From contig CAJSYZ010000002.1 of NCBI GenBank assembly GCA_910574455.1, positions 6,161,390-6,225,389 of the forward strand: a stretch of 64,000 nt of DNA, in the 5' to 3' direction. The translations under genes were made by a program, and so were the position numbers. The stretch is from Trichaptum fuscoviolaceum. Lineage: Eukaryota; Basidiomycota; Agaricomycetes; Hymenochaetales; Trichaptaceae. Positions 19,741-31,372 of the stretch are shown in pieces (within the stretch, counting starts at the first letter, position 1; each line of letters begins with the position of its first letter). The notes under the pieces are model-generated. The model did not search any database. It had not been told where the DNA came from and saw only the letters and a program-made list of their open reading frames with translations.

Positions 19741-20579
19741 TTGAGTATGTAAATACAATGAAGTAGAGGGATAAAGAAGAAATAAACTTACCAGCCTCGA
19801 ACTCCTGTGCCATGCTCGTGCAGACCTCCATCAACTCCCGTTCACAAGCGCGTGGAAGATGTCGGACGTGAAGGAGACGGCGCCGGGAATGAGGACGGAG
19901 GCCCCTCAAGGTGGAGCGGATGGCGAGGTGTGGGAGTCGAGGTGTTGGGGGAGTCGAGGAAGAGGCTGGGAAAGGCGAACACAAGCGCCGTGCTCGCGAG
20001 GGGGGGGAAGCGCCCAGAGAAAGAAGGGGAGGCGCATAAGCGCTTGGAAAGGCGCTGGTGTCCCGTATCTCCCTAAGTTGAGGGGGAGGGTACGAGACAC
20101 GATTCAATACAGTTTCCTATTGAAAGACCCTGTGTCCCGTACCTCTCTAAGTTGTACAGAAAGATACGGGACACAGGGTCTGTGGGAGAATCAGCAAAAA
20201 AAGAAGCAACAAGGGTGAGCGTGTCACTCACCTGTCCTCTTAGGACGTAAGGCGCTCGCGTACGAAGCGAGGCCCGTCCGAGGCCAAGGGGGGCGCATAT
20301 GCGCGACTTTGCGCGCTCCCCGAGTCCTCAAGCACGTCGGTGCGCGCTGGGGCTGCGCAGGATCGACGTGATCGACGCGCGCGCGAGCGATCGGCGCGTC
20401 GAACGCGTCGCCGGAGGGTCCTGGTTGAAGAAGAAGTAGCAGCACTCGTGCGAGTGTTGTCTGAGGTGCCCCGGGTCCCGGCATGCTCGCGTGCGCGGCA
20501 GAGGTATGCCGGGCATCACGCGTGACGGGCACGGACCCTGAGCTTTAAGGGTCCGTGTCCCGTATCAATCTAATTGTTG
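19741..20579. other. Gene-poor segment with inverted-repeat hairpins
   Basis: No convincing gene. Three hairpins share GTGTCCCGTA: 20058-20067 with TACGAGACAC at 20091-20100; a perfect 17-bp stem AGACCCTGTGTCCCGTA (20125-20141) / 20165-20181 with a 23-nt loop; and CACGGACCCT / AGGGTCCGTG (about 20530-20557) running into GTGTCCCGTA (20555-20564). The remainder is GC-rich, with many short palindromes such as GCGCATATGCGC near 20294. Confidence 0.6.
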
Positions 20580-22330
20580 CGGGCGCGGAGGGTGAGGTCG
20601 CGCACTTTGCAGCGACACTATCCGCTGACGCTGACACTCGGCACGGGCAGCGTTGGTGCCGGTTCTGTCTTGATTTATGTAGGCGCGGGGAAAGCTGGTG
20701 CGTGAGGGCGGTCTGGAGGTGGGCGGGACGAGGGTTTGGATCCAGGCGTTGGTGTGGGTTGCTGCTGTTGGTGTCGGAACTTGAGAGCCAGACTGCTGCT
20801 GTTGTGTTGTTTGTTGTTGGGCTACACCAGTAGCCATAACTTCTGGCTCCTCTTCCCTCTTCCTCAGCCTTACGAGTAGTACTATCAGTAGACGATCGTC
20901 AGAAAGTGCGCAGAAGCATACCGAGGAGGCATAAGGATTTTCATCATCATCACTATCGTACGCGCCATTCTTCTCGATCTTGCGGACAAGTTTCTTCGTT
21001 TGCTTGCCTGCACCTGTTAACTGCTGCCCTGTTTCCTCGTCTTCATCTGATTCGTCTATATAACCCTCTCGTGTCTTATTTGCTATGCGATATTCACACT
21101 TTAGACGTTCCTGGATAGCAGAAAAGAAAGTTGATCAACTGAATATTGAGAGAGAAAAAAGAACTGAGCAAACCTCAATTTCCTCGGCCTCTTCGTCACG
21201 AGTGTCCTCGACATCCATCTTCTCTTCATCATCCGCAAACTCCCCCTTATACTCCATCTCATCCAAGCCACCCTCGCCCCCTCTGTCTCTTTCCGGTCTC
21301 CGGCGGTTATCAACACCCTGTTCATCGTCTTCCTCGAACAGCCCACGCATCCTCGAGTCTACAGTCTACAGTCTCCTCCCCCCGGGGCCCAGCGACCTGC
21401 CACTAATGTCATATACGAGACTCGCGCCCGTCGTCGCACCGCCCGCGATCAGCGCAGAGACGCTGTTCGCCGCATTACTGCGCGAGCGCATCGACCAGCG
21501 GTCCATCTCACGATTTTTCTCCATTCTCGCCATCAGCTTCACTGCCTCCTCGAGGCTCGGCGCGATCTGGTACGTCTCCCGACGCTTCTAAACCTTGTAC
21601 CACCGGTGCACAGGGACGAACTTGAACACCTGGTCCGCTGCGGGCATGAACAGCGCGTGCGTCTCGCTCTTCGCCGGCTCCTCCATCCTTCCCACCCACA
21701 CCTCACTGCCCGTCCCGTCCTCCGCGACCCAGGGATACTGTTCCTCTCGACGCTCTGCTGGATGTGCTCGGGAACCAGGAACACCTGTCGAGTCTTCTTC
21801 TTAAGCTTGCGTTTCCGCTTGTCTTTGTCTTTGTCTTTGGCACCCTTCCCTTTCTGCGGGATCGCCTCGTTGAGGATCGACCGCTCCACTGCATCGACCA
21901 TGACTATACGTCCATCTGTACCAATGACGGGCTTCTCATCGACCCCTAACATCGGCTTCAAGGGCACCTGCGAGCTGACGCCGCCGGACCCTCACCAGTA
22001 GGGTCACGGCGCAGCTCCTTGTGGTTGAGCTTCACGGGCCGCGCACATGTACTGATGTCAACCGGTTTTAGTGAGTCGAACTACAACACGTCGTATCGCC
22101 GCCCATGCCTGTCGCAGCTCATCAGCTTGAACTCCTGGTATGGCGCGTCCTCGCCGCTGACAGCCATAGACGTCGAGGCCAAAGACGACCCGGATTTCTC
22201 GATCTTGATATCCGACTTCCGCTCTAGCTTCACCAGCGGCTTCCCCGCGCTCTGTCTTCACTTTCGGCTTTGGTCACGGCGGCGGTGGGGGTGGCTTCGA
22301 GACCTGCACCTGGATGGGTCATTACGGATT
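20580..22330 (-). pseudogene. TFIIF alpha subunit (RAP74/Tfg1)
   Basis: From about 22.33 kb: KPLVKLERKSD, YQEFKLMSCDRHGRRYDV, FDSLKPVDIS and PVKLNHKELRRDPTGE, then a Lys-rich insert, PWVAEDGTGSEVWVGRMEEP, KSETHALFMPAADQVFKFVP and VHRWYKV. These are followed by ETYQIAPSLEEAVKLMARME, acidic stretches (EEDDEQGVDN, DDEEKMDVEDTRDEEAEEIE) and the Gln-rich part duplicated at 4605-5071. RAP74 binds RNA polymerase II with Tfg2. Stops interrupt conserved text: TAG after YDVL (22081-22083) and TAG after HRWYKV (near 21590). I consider it a pseudogene. The 5' end abuts glucan synthase sequence at about 22.4 kb. Confidence 0.7.
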
Positions 22331-22419
22331 CTTTTGGAAGAGCGTGGGCTCTCTCTTTTCTCTCTTTATCTTCCGCAGAGGTGGCTTTGCGCGTCAAATG
22401 GCTCAAGCTCCAGGGATCA

Positions 22420-25400
22420 AGCTGTGTGAGCTGTCATATGTGCTTCGCGTGTCCCAGTTGGACTAATCGGTTCTTCCCAATGTCCAGGATCCCAATCTTC
22501 CGTATCCATGACCGCAACGCGAGGCACATGCTCAGCTTCACCATCCGAAGGTCTCCATGCCAAGGAGCCAGCGATCTGTCGGCTAGTATTAATACTGCGC
22601 TTGAGGAAGTCTCCCATGCGCTGACGCCATTCAACAACCGGGAAACGCTGAACAGCCAATCGAGCACGCAAGATAGCACGCTCTTCTTCCGTTGACTTAA
22701 GCGCCATTTTAATTGTCTTCGTAAGCTGGGACAACATGTGTGCTGTTGAACTCGATTCAACAGGGAACTACTGTAACCAAAGTCAGACTGCAAACATTAG
22801 AGACAGATAATATGAACTTACCCATGCAGGCATGAGACCGAGACCACCAAGACGAGCACCAACACCAAGGGCACCTTTGCGACCGAACTCGACAGCGACT
22901 AAACCGAACGGCTCATCAGGCGAAGGGATCAAAGCGAAGTCGGCACCACTGAACAAGTACGGAGGCAGAGCAGTGAACTCCGGCTTCGAGTACACTCGGT
23001 CAGGATACATCTCCATGAGACGAGCAAGCTTCTCCGCAGCGAAACGACCATACACATTAATGACGGGACCGACACAGATCAACTGAATCGAGGGGCGCTT
23101 TTCCAGCCTGACATTAATAAATGAGCAAATATTCATCTAGTTAGTAAGATAGCATTAAAAGAACTCACAGCGAAGGCATCACGTCCGCAATAAGATCCAC
23201 ACCCTTCTGTTTCGACCAACGACCGACGAACACGAAGAGATCTGCCTTAGGGTCCTGAGCAATACCAGCCCACTCCTGAGCCTGCCACTTAAACTCCGGA
23301 CGTTTCGCCTTTGCCTCTTCATCTATCTGAATGTCCTTGATCTGTACGGGCTGTTCGTCCAAAGCGGCAATATCCGTTGGGTCCGGATACGGGAGTGAGT
23401 CCACATGCTTGAGTGTCCATAGCGCCGGATAACGAGCCCACGACCACCTACCATACTTGTCAGACACACCGGCGACACCGATCGATTTCTGGTGCACACT
23501 GATGAAGGATGCCGCGGCGTGGAGCAAGTTGAACGTGTTACCGAACTGAGCGTACTTCGTGCAGTGCTCCCTGCTGATATTGAACGCCGAGTATACTTCC
23601 TTCATCTCTTCCTTCGTGCGGAGCGGCCACAGGCCCTGGAACTCTGTGTTGTGGAGAGACAGGCATACCGGGAGGACTTTCGGGAGGAGGTAGATAGCAG
23701 CGAGCGCACCATGGTAGTCATTAATGTGGTAGATATCGATCTGCGGGTAGCGCCTGACGGTCGCTGCGATAGCCTGGTTCCACGTCGAGTAGAGGATGGC
23801 TGAGCTGAGGTCGTCCATGCGCGCAGGATACGGATCCGCCTTCGTTTGCGCACGGAAGACCGGCGAGTCGAGGATAACGTATGTGATGTTGTCGAGTACG
23901 TGCGTCTCGATCTCAATGAGGTACGGCTCGCCGAAGATAATGGCTTCGATAGGTTCGGCAGGTTCACCAACGGGGTACTCAATATCCTTCACCTTCGGTA
24001 CAACCCAGATCAGGTCGACGTCCGACATAGCTTTGCCCGTCAACGAACTCATCACACCAAGACCACCGATCTTAACCTTCAACTTCCAGTCGATGATCTC
24101 GTACTCCAAAGTCGCCATAAGCACTGTCTTCCGCTTATTCTTGTCATCAGGTCAACCGATAATATCGCCTGTATACGCGTGTCCATGGCTCGAGTGTTTC
24201 TCCTACATCGGCGCCGCATGCAGATCTTGCGCAGACTTCGAGCCCAGCGAGCCAATGATGGGGAAATAATGTGAATGGCCCGCCTTCTCCTTGAGACCCC
24301 CACTGGTTGTACTTGATCCCATAAAAGCTCCACATGAAGATCGCCACTGCCAGCGTACCAGTGACTACCGGGATCGACAGGAGTAGTGCGCTCTCCCCAC
24401 GCGGCTCGAGGCTCCACCGCAGCGTCGCGTCGTCTACGACCAGCGTCCACGCGAGATGCGGGTGTGGCGGGGCACTGATGTTCAAGTAGTTGGGAGCAGC
24501 CGAATTGGGCGGGAGGCGCCGTCGCTGTCCGTGTCGCCGTAGAAATAGTCATCGAACCCAAACACGTTGAGCATGAGGTACGTCGGCCATGTGCTTATGA
24601 TCTCGAGCTCCCAGCGTCCGTCGGCGGTATTGTCCATCTGGAAGTTCACTCATCTGTCGAAACCCCACGTGTTGAACGGACCACGGGCGAGGAACTGAGG
24701 GACACGGCGCTGGTGAGCATAATTCCTGTCCGCATGCACAACAGTATAGGCTGATGCAGCAGTACCAGACCAGTCTAATGTAAAATTGATTAGCAGATTA
24801 TAGCACATATAAGAGTAAAAGCGCTTACATTGCACAATAATATGCTCGCCTGTCCACCAATTTTCATCTTTATCAAACAAGCTCTTATCTATGCTCGTCA
24901 CATCCTCATACGCAGTCCGTGTCGTCCAGTTCTGTCCGTAATTCAACGAGTATCTAAACATATCTGCGCCCAGCGCCTGGTGCGTGAACGTGTACTTCCC
25001 AGAGCCTGAGTCCAGCCCGAACGCATCGCTGTCGTAGTCTGCGGAGAGGAAGACCATGGGATTGCGGGCGGAGCCCTTGCGCAGAAGCAGATGGTCGCGT
25101 GCGTTCGTTGACGAGGTGCCGTCCTGCGAAGGCGGGTTGTTCAAAATGATGTCGATGATATTGTCCAACACGCCCGTCAGCGTCGCGTTCCACGCCCACG
25201 AGCTCGTCCCAGCACCCAAAATCGTTGCAGGATCAGGGTTTGCAACCGATCCGCAGTTCACGGCGGTGATCGAGCGGTTACCACCCTTGCCGAAGCTTGT
25301 GATGATGAACGAGATGCTCGCCGTCATCTGGTCACAGTTCATCTGGACATTAAATTCCAAGCTGATATCGACCGTCGTCGCATTCGCATCGCCCGACTCC

Positions 25401-25970
25401 GCTTCGTCAGACGAACTTTCTCGGATGCGAACTTGCTCAGTTGACGCTGTCAATCCGGATGAACACCAAAGGCCTCCAGGTCACCATACTGGTCGAGTTC
25501 TGATGCCATGCAACCATTCGAGGTTGTGATATTGAGCTCGATACCCGTATCATCCCAGAAGTTCGGAAGCGTACAAGACAAGTTGTGTTCATTCGTAATT
25601 GTCAAATCCTTGTGCATATCGAATCCCCACGGCGCATACTTTGATCGCTTCCAAGCAACGTTGTATTCATTAAGGTCAAATGGTGTCGATTCATTGAAGT
25701 GGCTGCGTTGTAAGTAGTCCGTCAGTGCTGATAGCTAGTCACTCGCATTACTCACCCAGATAAACCATAAGATCACCCATGGTACCAACAGTTAAATCCA
25801 TCATAAAGTACATCCCGCGTGCATGCAATTCGTCGATGAAGGCAAGTCAATCGTCGATTGTTCCCCTTGATGCTCATGCCCTGGAGGTTATCGAGTTTGT
25901 TCGCCAAGTCACGGACATCGCCACCAAAGTGCAGCAGCGCCTTGGCAGCCGGTTCACACGCGATAATAAC
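22420..25970 (-). pseudogene. Cell-wall alpha-1,3-glucan synthase, internal fragment
   Basis: A large multidomain wall enzyme; this is the middle part. From 25.97 kb: end of the amylase-like domain (GMYFMMDLTVGTMGDLMVYL), an extracellular region (FNESTPFDLNEYNVAWKRSK, NWTTRTAYEDVTSIDKS) and a membrane-type segment (LLSIPVVTGTLAVAIFMWSF). The GT5 glycogen-synthase-like domain follows ([89 protein letters not shown]). It then breaks off after STEEERAILRARLAVQRFPV at about 22.42 kb. Introns are kept and the GT5 part is open for 319 codons (24124-23165), so decay is recent. N-terminal amylase core and C-terminal transmembrane transporter are missing. Confidence 0.75.
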
Positions 25971-26049
25971 TTGTGTTAGTCACGTCTTGTACACCGTGTG
26001 AAAATTTAGCTTTCTTTCCCCTACCACTACGTGCGACAGCGACAGCGAG

Positions 26050-26350
26050 AACGAGGACGAGTCTGACGTCTGCGCTGTGTGCGCGTTCTGTAGGACTTGT
26101 CTCTTACGGATTTTTGTTTCTTGTCCTCGGGCTTTTGACGACGGCGGCGCAAGACTTTACGGACGTGCAAGAGTCCAGTTGTTTCTTGTCTTCGGGCTTT
26201 CGACTACGGCGGCGCGCAACATTCTTACGGACGGTGCAAGACTTTTACGGACGTGCAAGAGTCCAGTTTGTTTCTTGTCTTCGGACTTCTCGCGAGCGAC
26301 GATTGCGTTGCGCACGCAGAAGACATACTACGGACGGTTGACTGGAGTCT
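26050..26350 (+). repeat. Imperfect tandem repeat (about 85-110 bp units)
   Basis: Segments of the form GTTTCTTGTCTTCGGGCTTT, then CGACGGCGGCGCAAGA, then TTACGGACGTGCAAGAGTCC recur three times with changes. No protein can be assigned. It marks the boundary between the glucan synthase fragment and the ING fragment. Confidence 0.6.
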
Positions 26351-26439
26351 GCGCATAGGCGCGTGCTACTGGTCGACTTAGTTCTTTCGACGGAACGACG
26401 ACCACGGGCCTCGACGGCCATCGATTACCTCCGACGCGC

Positions 26440-26860
26440 GCGCGGACTATGCGCAGACTCTCGACTCCCTCCCTCTGGACCTCTCCCGCTTTGCCGACCT
26501 CCGCGAGCTCGACGCCGTGCTCACGTCGACCGTTACCTCTCTAACCTCGAAAATCTACAAACTGATTGAGCTCATTGAGACCCGCTCAGCTTCGACCGAG
26601 GAGAGACTGTGGCTGCTTGGAGGGATTGCGGATGAGGCGCAGAAGGTGCGCCCAGGAGCGGAGGACAAGATACGTATCGAGATGACGGGCTGCAGACGAG
26701 CTTCGCGGGCAATCATCATACCTCAACGACCTCGTCACCACCCTTCCCGAATTCCAGCCCCATCTGCTCGTCAAAAAGACGACGTACACACATGTGAGCG
26801 CAAAGGCGTACTTGATGCCGACAAACTATGAGACAGGACGAAGGCGGCGTGCACAATATA
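26440..26860 (+). pseudogene. ING-family (Yng2-like) N-terminal fragment
   Basis: Translation in two frames gives DYAQTLDSLPLDLSRFADLR, ELDAVLTSTVTSLTSKIYKL, ETRSASTEERLWLLGGIADE and AQKVRPGAEDK, then after a frame change YLNDLVTTLPEFQPHLLVKK and MPTNYETGRRRR. This matches the helical N-terminal domain of fungal ING proteins, which link H3K4me3 reading to histone acetyltransferase complexes such as NuA4. The C-terminal PHD finger is not found. A frameshift lies near 26690. Fragment, not functional. Confidence 0.65.
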
Positions 26861-26983
26861 ACAACGCCAGCGCCGGAGGATGGCTTGGCATTTCCGATGG
26901 AAGCCCAGACAAAAAAGGGAGAGTCTTGCAGGAGGAAGGTTTGGACTACGCAGGAGGAAAATCTCCGAGAAAGGAGAAGACGG

Positions 26984-27214
26984 GTGACGGCGGTCAACAG
27001 CGACCACGGGGTGGCCCTCGTCCAAAGAAGTACGTTCGCTGGCCCGTTGTAATTTTACACATCGACTCACAATATCTTCAGAACTGACCGGTTACCATCG
27101 CCGTCCGACTCTCTGCGCTCCATGCAGTCTCCTATGCCCGGTGCATTGGCGTGCAAATCAACGCGGCAACGGTGTTTGCAGACGAGTGACGGCGGTCAAC
27201 AGCGACCACGGGGT
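26984..27214 (+). repeat. 29-bp direct repeat pair
   Basis: GTGACGGCGGTCAACAGCGA followed by CCACGGGGT occurs at 26984-27012 and again at 27186-27214. The sequence between and around is not clearly coding. It probably marks a small local duplication at the ING/F-box junction. Confidence 0.75.
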
Positions 27215-27224
27215 ATGCCTCGTC

Positions 27225-27640
27225 CTCCAGCCGCGTGTCTGATGATCGCCTCCTCGCCAACTGCGTGCTTGTCTGCCAGGCGTGGTGGGCTCCCGCGCAG
27301 AGGCTGCTTTTCCGTCACGTCTCTTTACACTCAGAGACTGGCTGGTCCTTTGTCGACCGCACGACAGATGCGGGCGCACGCTCGGTGATGCCGTTGCACG
27401 TCTGCTCATCACACTCGACTGCAACCCTCCTGATCAGTTTCCCCACCACTCCTTCGCGCGCGCTGTCGTCGTATGTTCCAACCTCTAGGGGCTCGATGTT
27501 TCGCTCTGTTGCCGCGGTTTGCCTGTGCAGCAGGCGGAGGGCGCCGTTGACGCAGCGCGCATGTGCAAGACGGTCCCATCCCGGCATCACCACCACTACA
27601 CTTTCCCCTTTTGGCCGAAAACATCGCCCATAACTCGGGC
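27225..27640 (+). pseudogene. F-box protein fragment
   Basis: Encodes LLANCVLVCQAWWAPAQRLL and FRHVSLHSE, typical of the many fungal F-box proteins that recruit substrates to SCF ubiquitin ligases. Other frames carry LGDAVARLLITLDCNPPDQF and AENIAHNSGLI, so the frame is broken at least twice. The leucine-rich or substrate-binding remainder is missing. Confidence 0.5.
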
Positions 27641-28430
27641 TTGATTCAAGCCTTCACAAAACCAAGAACACCTTTGTCTTTGTCTTCCTGAGGGCTTTCC
27701 CACCGCCCAACTCTCGCTCGATTCGGCGCAAAACTCATCAATTGCTGGCACTATCTTCGGAACAGCTAGGGTAGCAGTAACAGTTGATAGCTCGCCGCCT
27801 GCACACCCCATTTGGGCTGCACTTTCATCTGCTGCTTGCTCACTCTGGTGATTTCTGGGGCTTGCACACACAAAGAAGCACTTGTCCAGGGAGGGTCCCC
27901 ATGCCCAAGACCTGTAATATCTCACACACGTTGAACTCTCCCCAAGGGATCCGTGTAAGTGAGCCTTTGTCCACATGAAGGCTCATTGAGTTTGACAGCT
28001 CTCACTGTGTCTTATCCTTTACTGGACATGGTTAGGCATATGGTGGTTTGAACTGCTTGACTTCGCGCGAAAGCACAAAGCCAGGCAGCTGTACTGTTAG
28101 CTCAACAGCTGACTTCTATGCTGAGGCACAAGGAGTCCCTGTCGGTCGGGTGAGGCTGAGGCCACCGCCTGGGCTGTTGAGCTCATTGTTTCATTCATGA
28201 GCTACATCTCCACGTCTGAGGACAGGGGTAAACCGTAAGGGCGGATCAAGGCTGAGGCCATTGACTGGGCTATTGAGTAAACAATATTGCACAGTATTCT
28301 TATGATCTACTGCAAATACCTGCGGGTGCTAACAGGTACCTGCATTTGTGGATTACGGGTACCCACAGGCGCACCGGTGTCATGCTCTAATTCTCCCTAT
28401 AACTAATATATTGAATGTAATACAAACATA
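27641..28430. other. Gene-free stretch
   Basis: About 0.8 kb with no coding signal I can support. It has short direct repeats such as GGCTGAGGCCA (28151, 28248) and many stops. Confidence 0.5.
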
Positions 28431-28766
28431 GCATATCGTTTTGTTCTTCTTCTGCAAGCTGCAGATAAGTAACAACGTTATACTTTGTTGCTCTCGTATC
28501 TTGTGCTTCACATACACAGATCAGAACAACCTTAGTTGACGAGACGTGGTCCATCATGCAAGCTGCATAAGGACTGCTCCGATAATCTACTACATAATTT
28601 GCATATCGTTTTGTTCTTATTCTGCAAGCTGCAGATAAGTAACAACGTCATACTTTGTTGCTCTCGTATCTTGTGCTTCACATACACAGATCAGAACAAT
28701 CTTAGTTGACGAGACGTGGTCCATCATGCAAGCTGCATAAGGACTGCTCCGATAATCTACTATATA
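28431..28766 (+). repeat. Tandem duplication, 170-bp period
   Basis: GCATATCGTTTTGTTCTT begins units at 28431 and 28601. The two units differ at only a few positions and the second ends about 28766 (CGATAATCTACTA). It lies directly upstream of the coiled-coil gene and may be a duplicated promoter segment. Confidence 0.9.
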
Positions 28767-28856
28767 TTTGGCTCCACATTTACATTGGAAACATTTTTCA
28801 ACCTTTCAGTTTTGATTATTGCTTCTGCTTTTGACATACTATTTGTGCTGCTTTTA

Positions 28857-31215
28857 TTGCCAGCTTTGTATAATTGCTGCACCAAAGGAGCTAGCCTCCG
28901 TCACCACCGATTGTAATGACATCCATGCTCAGTTCACTGCTCTTCAGAACATTAATTCACATCAGGCAAAGGAGATCGAGCGGTTGACAGCTCTTCGGAC
29001 ATTAAATAGGACACTTAAAAAGAAACTTATGGACATGAAGAAGAAACTCGAGGAGGAGGAGACGAAAGCTTCGAATGCCAAGGCGACATGCATTGTTGCG
29101 ATGTTTCAAGCGCAGACGCTGTCCAAGGAATTGAAAGCAAGCCATCTAGACCAGGACATGAAGTGGCAACGCAAAGGCCAAAGCTTGTGAGGAGACACTT
29201 GAGGAGGAGAGGACGGTCATGAAGCGGGAAGGGCAGGAAGCGGAAGCCGTGCAGCGTAAATTGGAAGCCGCGCAGAACTACATTGATGCACTGTTGAAGG
29301 CGCTAGAGGAAGAAAAGACGAAGGTTAACAAGGTTGGGACTCTGCTCATAGAGTCTCAGGCGAAAGCCTCTAAACTGGAGTCGGCACTCGAACACGCGAG
29401 GCAGAGGGGAGATTCAGCGGTCTCATTCTTGGAGGACGCAAACACAAGAATTAATTCACTTTTGGTGGCGCTCGAGGAAGAGCAGACGAATGTTCGTGAG
29501 GTTGGGGCTCTATTCCATGAGTCTCAGGCGAAAGCCTCTGAGCTGGAGTTTGCGCTCGTAAACGCGACCAGCAGGGTGGATGCGATGGATCATAATTTGG
29601 AGTATGCGCAGGGCCATATACGGACGCTCGCGAAAGAGCTAATGGAAGAGCACACTACAGTTTCGGAGGTTGGGTCACAGCTCAAAGTATCCCAGGCGAA
29701 AGCCTCTGAACTGGAGTCGGCACTTGCAAAGGTGAACCTGAGGGCGGCGAACGTGCAGGTCCAGCTGATTGCGCAGGCGATGGAGTTGGAGACATTGCGA
29801 GGTCAAGTTGCCAGAGCGGAGTCTGCTCCCACAAACGAGACGCAGCGGGCCGGTTGCACGGCGGCCATGCTTGAACATGCCAACGAAAGCTTTGTTTCGC
29901 TCACAACTGCCGTCGAGGAGGACAGGCAGATGACCGACGACAAAGAATGCAGGCTGGAGAAGGCGTCAGAGGACCTTGAGACGGAGATTCGTCGTTCACA
30001 GTATGCAATCACCAAACTTCAAGCATCATTGCAGGCCGAGACGGAGACAGCGAACTTTGCAGAAGACAAGATTTCGACGATTCGGGGTGAAAATGATGGA
30101 CTGAAGGTGGGCCTAGAAAAGGAGATGCGCAATGGGTACAAGATGACAGTCAAGTTTAATGACACAAGCAGTCAGGCCGTCAAAGCGGATCACGCACATC
30201 AAGCACTGAAGGCAGATCTCGACGCCACGAAATTCGATCTGTCCATTGCTCAGCAAAAGGTCGCGCTGCTCTCGGAAAGCTGTCAGGAGATGGGACATCA
30301 GCTCCAGGCGGCTTGGGAGGACAACAAACAGCTCACCGATGTGATGCATCGCACTCAACTAGACGCTATCGTTGCAAAGGACGAGGCGAAGGAGAACTCA
30401 GTGTCCACAGGGAAGGAGGTTAGAATATTGTCACTTCGAATTGATTCCTTGGAGGAGGAGAATAGGGAGGCAGAACAGCGTGCCAAGAGTTACCAGATGC
30501 TCTCGACATTGTACTCGACAGAGACAAAGTGGCTTCAGGCAAACTTGGAGGCAAGCCAGTGCTCAGCGAGAGCATCCACTCAACGACTGGAAGCACAGCT
30601 AGCGAGTGTGACGAAGCGGGCGAACAACTTGCACGAGGATGGAATGGCGCTGTGGGAGAAGCTCAAGGAGCAGGCGAAGTTGTCTTACAAGTTAAAGTCT
30701 CAGCAAATTTTAGACAGGAATCGGAGTACGGGGAGTGCGGCGCGGAGCAATCAACCGATGACCCTCCCCACGAAGACCTTAGAAACCGCAAAGACCGAAG
30801 ACGTACAAAAGACAACACAGTCAGAGCAACAGTCAAATTATGGTCAGCATTACTATGTTTCTGCTCTTTTTTGACGTTGAAATGGTGCAGCTCCGACGCC
30901 TGACACGATCAGTATGTGCGAGTCGCCTCTGTTGTCTATGTTCGAGATGGGAGGCGACTTGGGTGGCATTCTGGACAGGACACACGCCACTCTAGGCGGA
31001 GACGAGTCCTTTGGTGCAGGCGGGCTTAGCGTCTTCTGCCCTCCAGTATGCCTCCCTCCCGCTAGCGACGATCCGTTCCTTGGACCGGCTTCAGCTCCCG
31101 ACGTTCGAGAGGCACTGCAAGATGCGATGGGCCCTGTTCCCTTGTGCTTGCTATTGAACACGGATTTGGATGTGGATCTGCCTTCTCTTCCTGAGATGCC
31201 GACTTGCACCACGGT
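28857..31215 (+). pseudogene. Long coiled-coil protein, 3'-truncated by the dispersed repeat
   Basis: The frame running to about 29188 has ERLTALRTLNRTLKKKLMDM. It is followed, after a +1 shift near 29165, by a 551-codon heptad-rich frame (29219-30874). Inside are three 56-residue repeats with VGTLLIESQAKASKLE, VGALFHESQAKASELE and VGSQLKVSQAKASELE, each 168 bp apart. An intron (about 30842-30890) joins in frame to a Pro/Asp-rich C-terminus (ISMCESPLLSMFEMGGDLGG). That exon runs straight into the 0.33-kb repeat copy 3, so the normal end is lost. Tropomyosin/myosin-tail-like composition but no named family. The true start is uncertain; a CCAG acceptor-like site lies near 28863. Confidence 0.5.
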
Positions 31216-31321
31216 GGACATGCATGAATAAGTGAAGCTTGCCTTATTTAAGACTTCAGTCTCTCAGGACATTTAAGTAAGTGACACTTAAGTGACTTTC
31301 AGCAGAAAGTAGTTTTCCGGA
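31216..31321 (+). mobile_element. 0.33-kb dispersed repeat, copy 3 (terminal 106 bp)
   Basis: Matches the last part of copies 1 and 2 from GGACATGCATGAATAAGTG to GTAGTTTTCCGGA, ending at the same base. Here the terminus reads CGGA and not CTGA. It lies 51 bp before the CSE1 start codon at 31373 and truncates the coiled-coil gene on its other side. Confidence 0.75.
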
Positions 31322-31372
31322 TGTGTCATTTCAAAGGGCGTTGAAAGTTGTAACTTTGCCTTTGATCACTGC

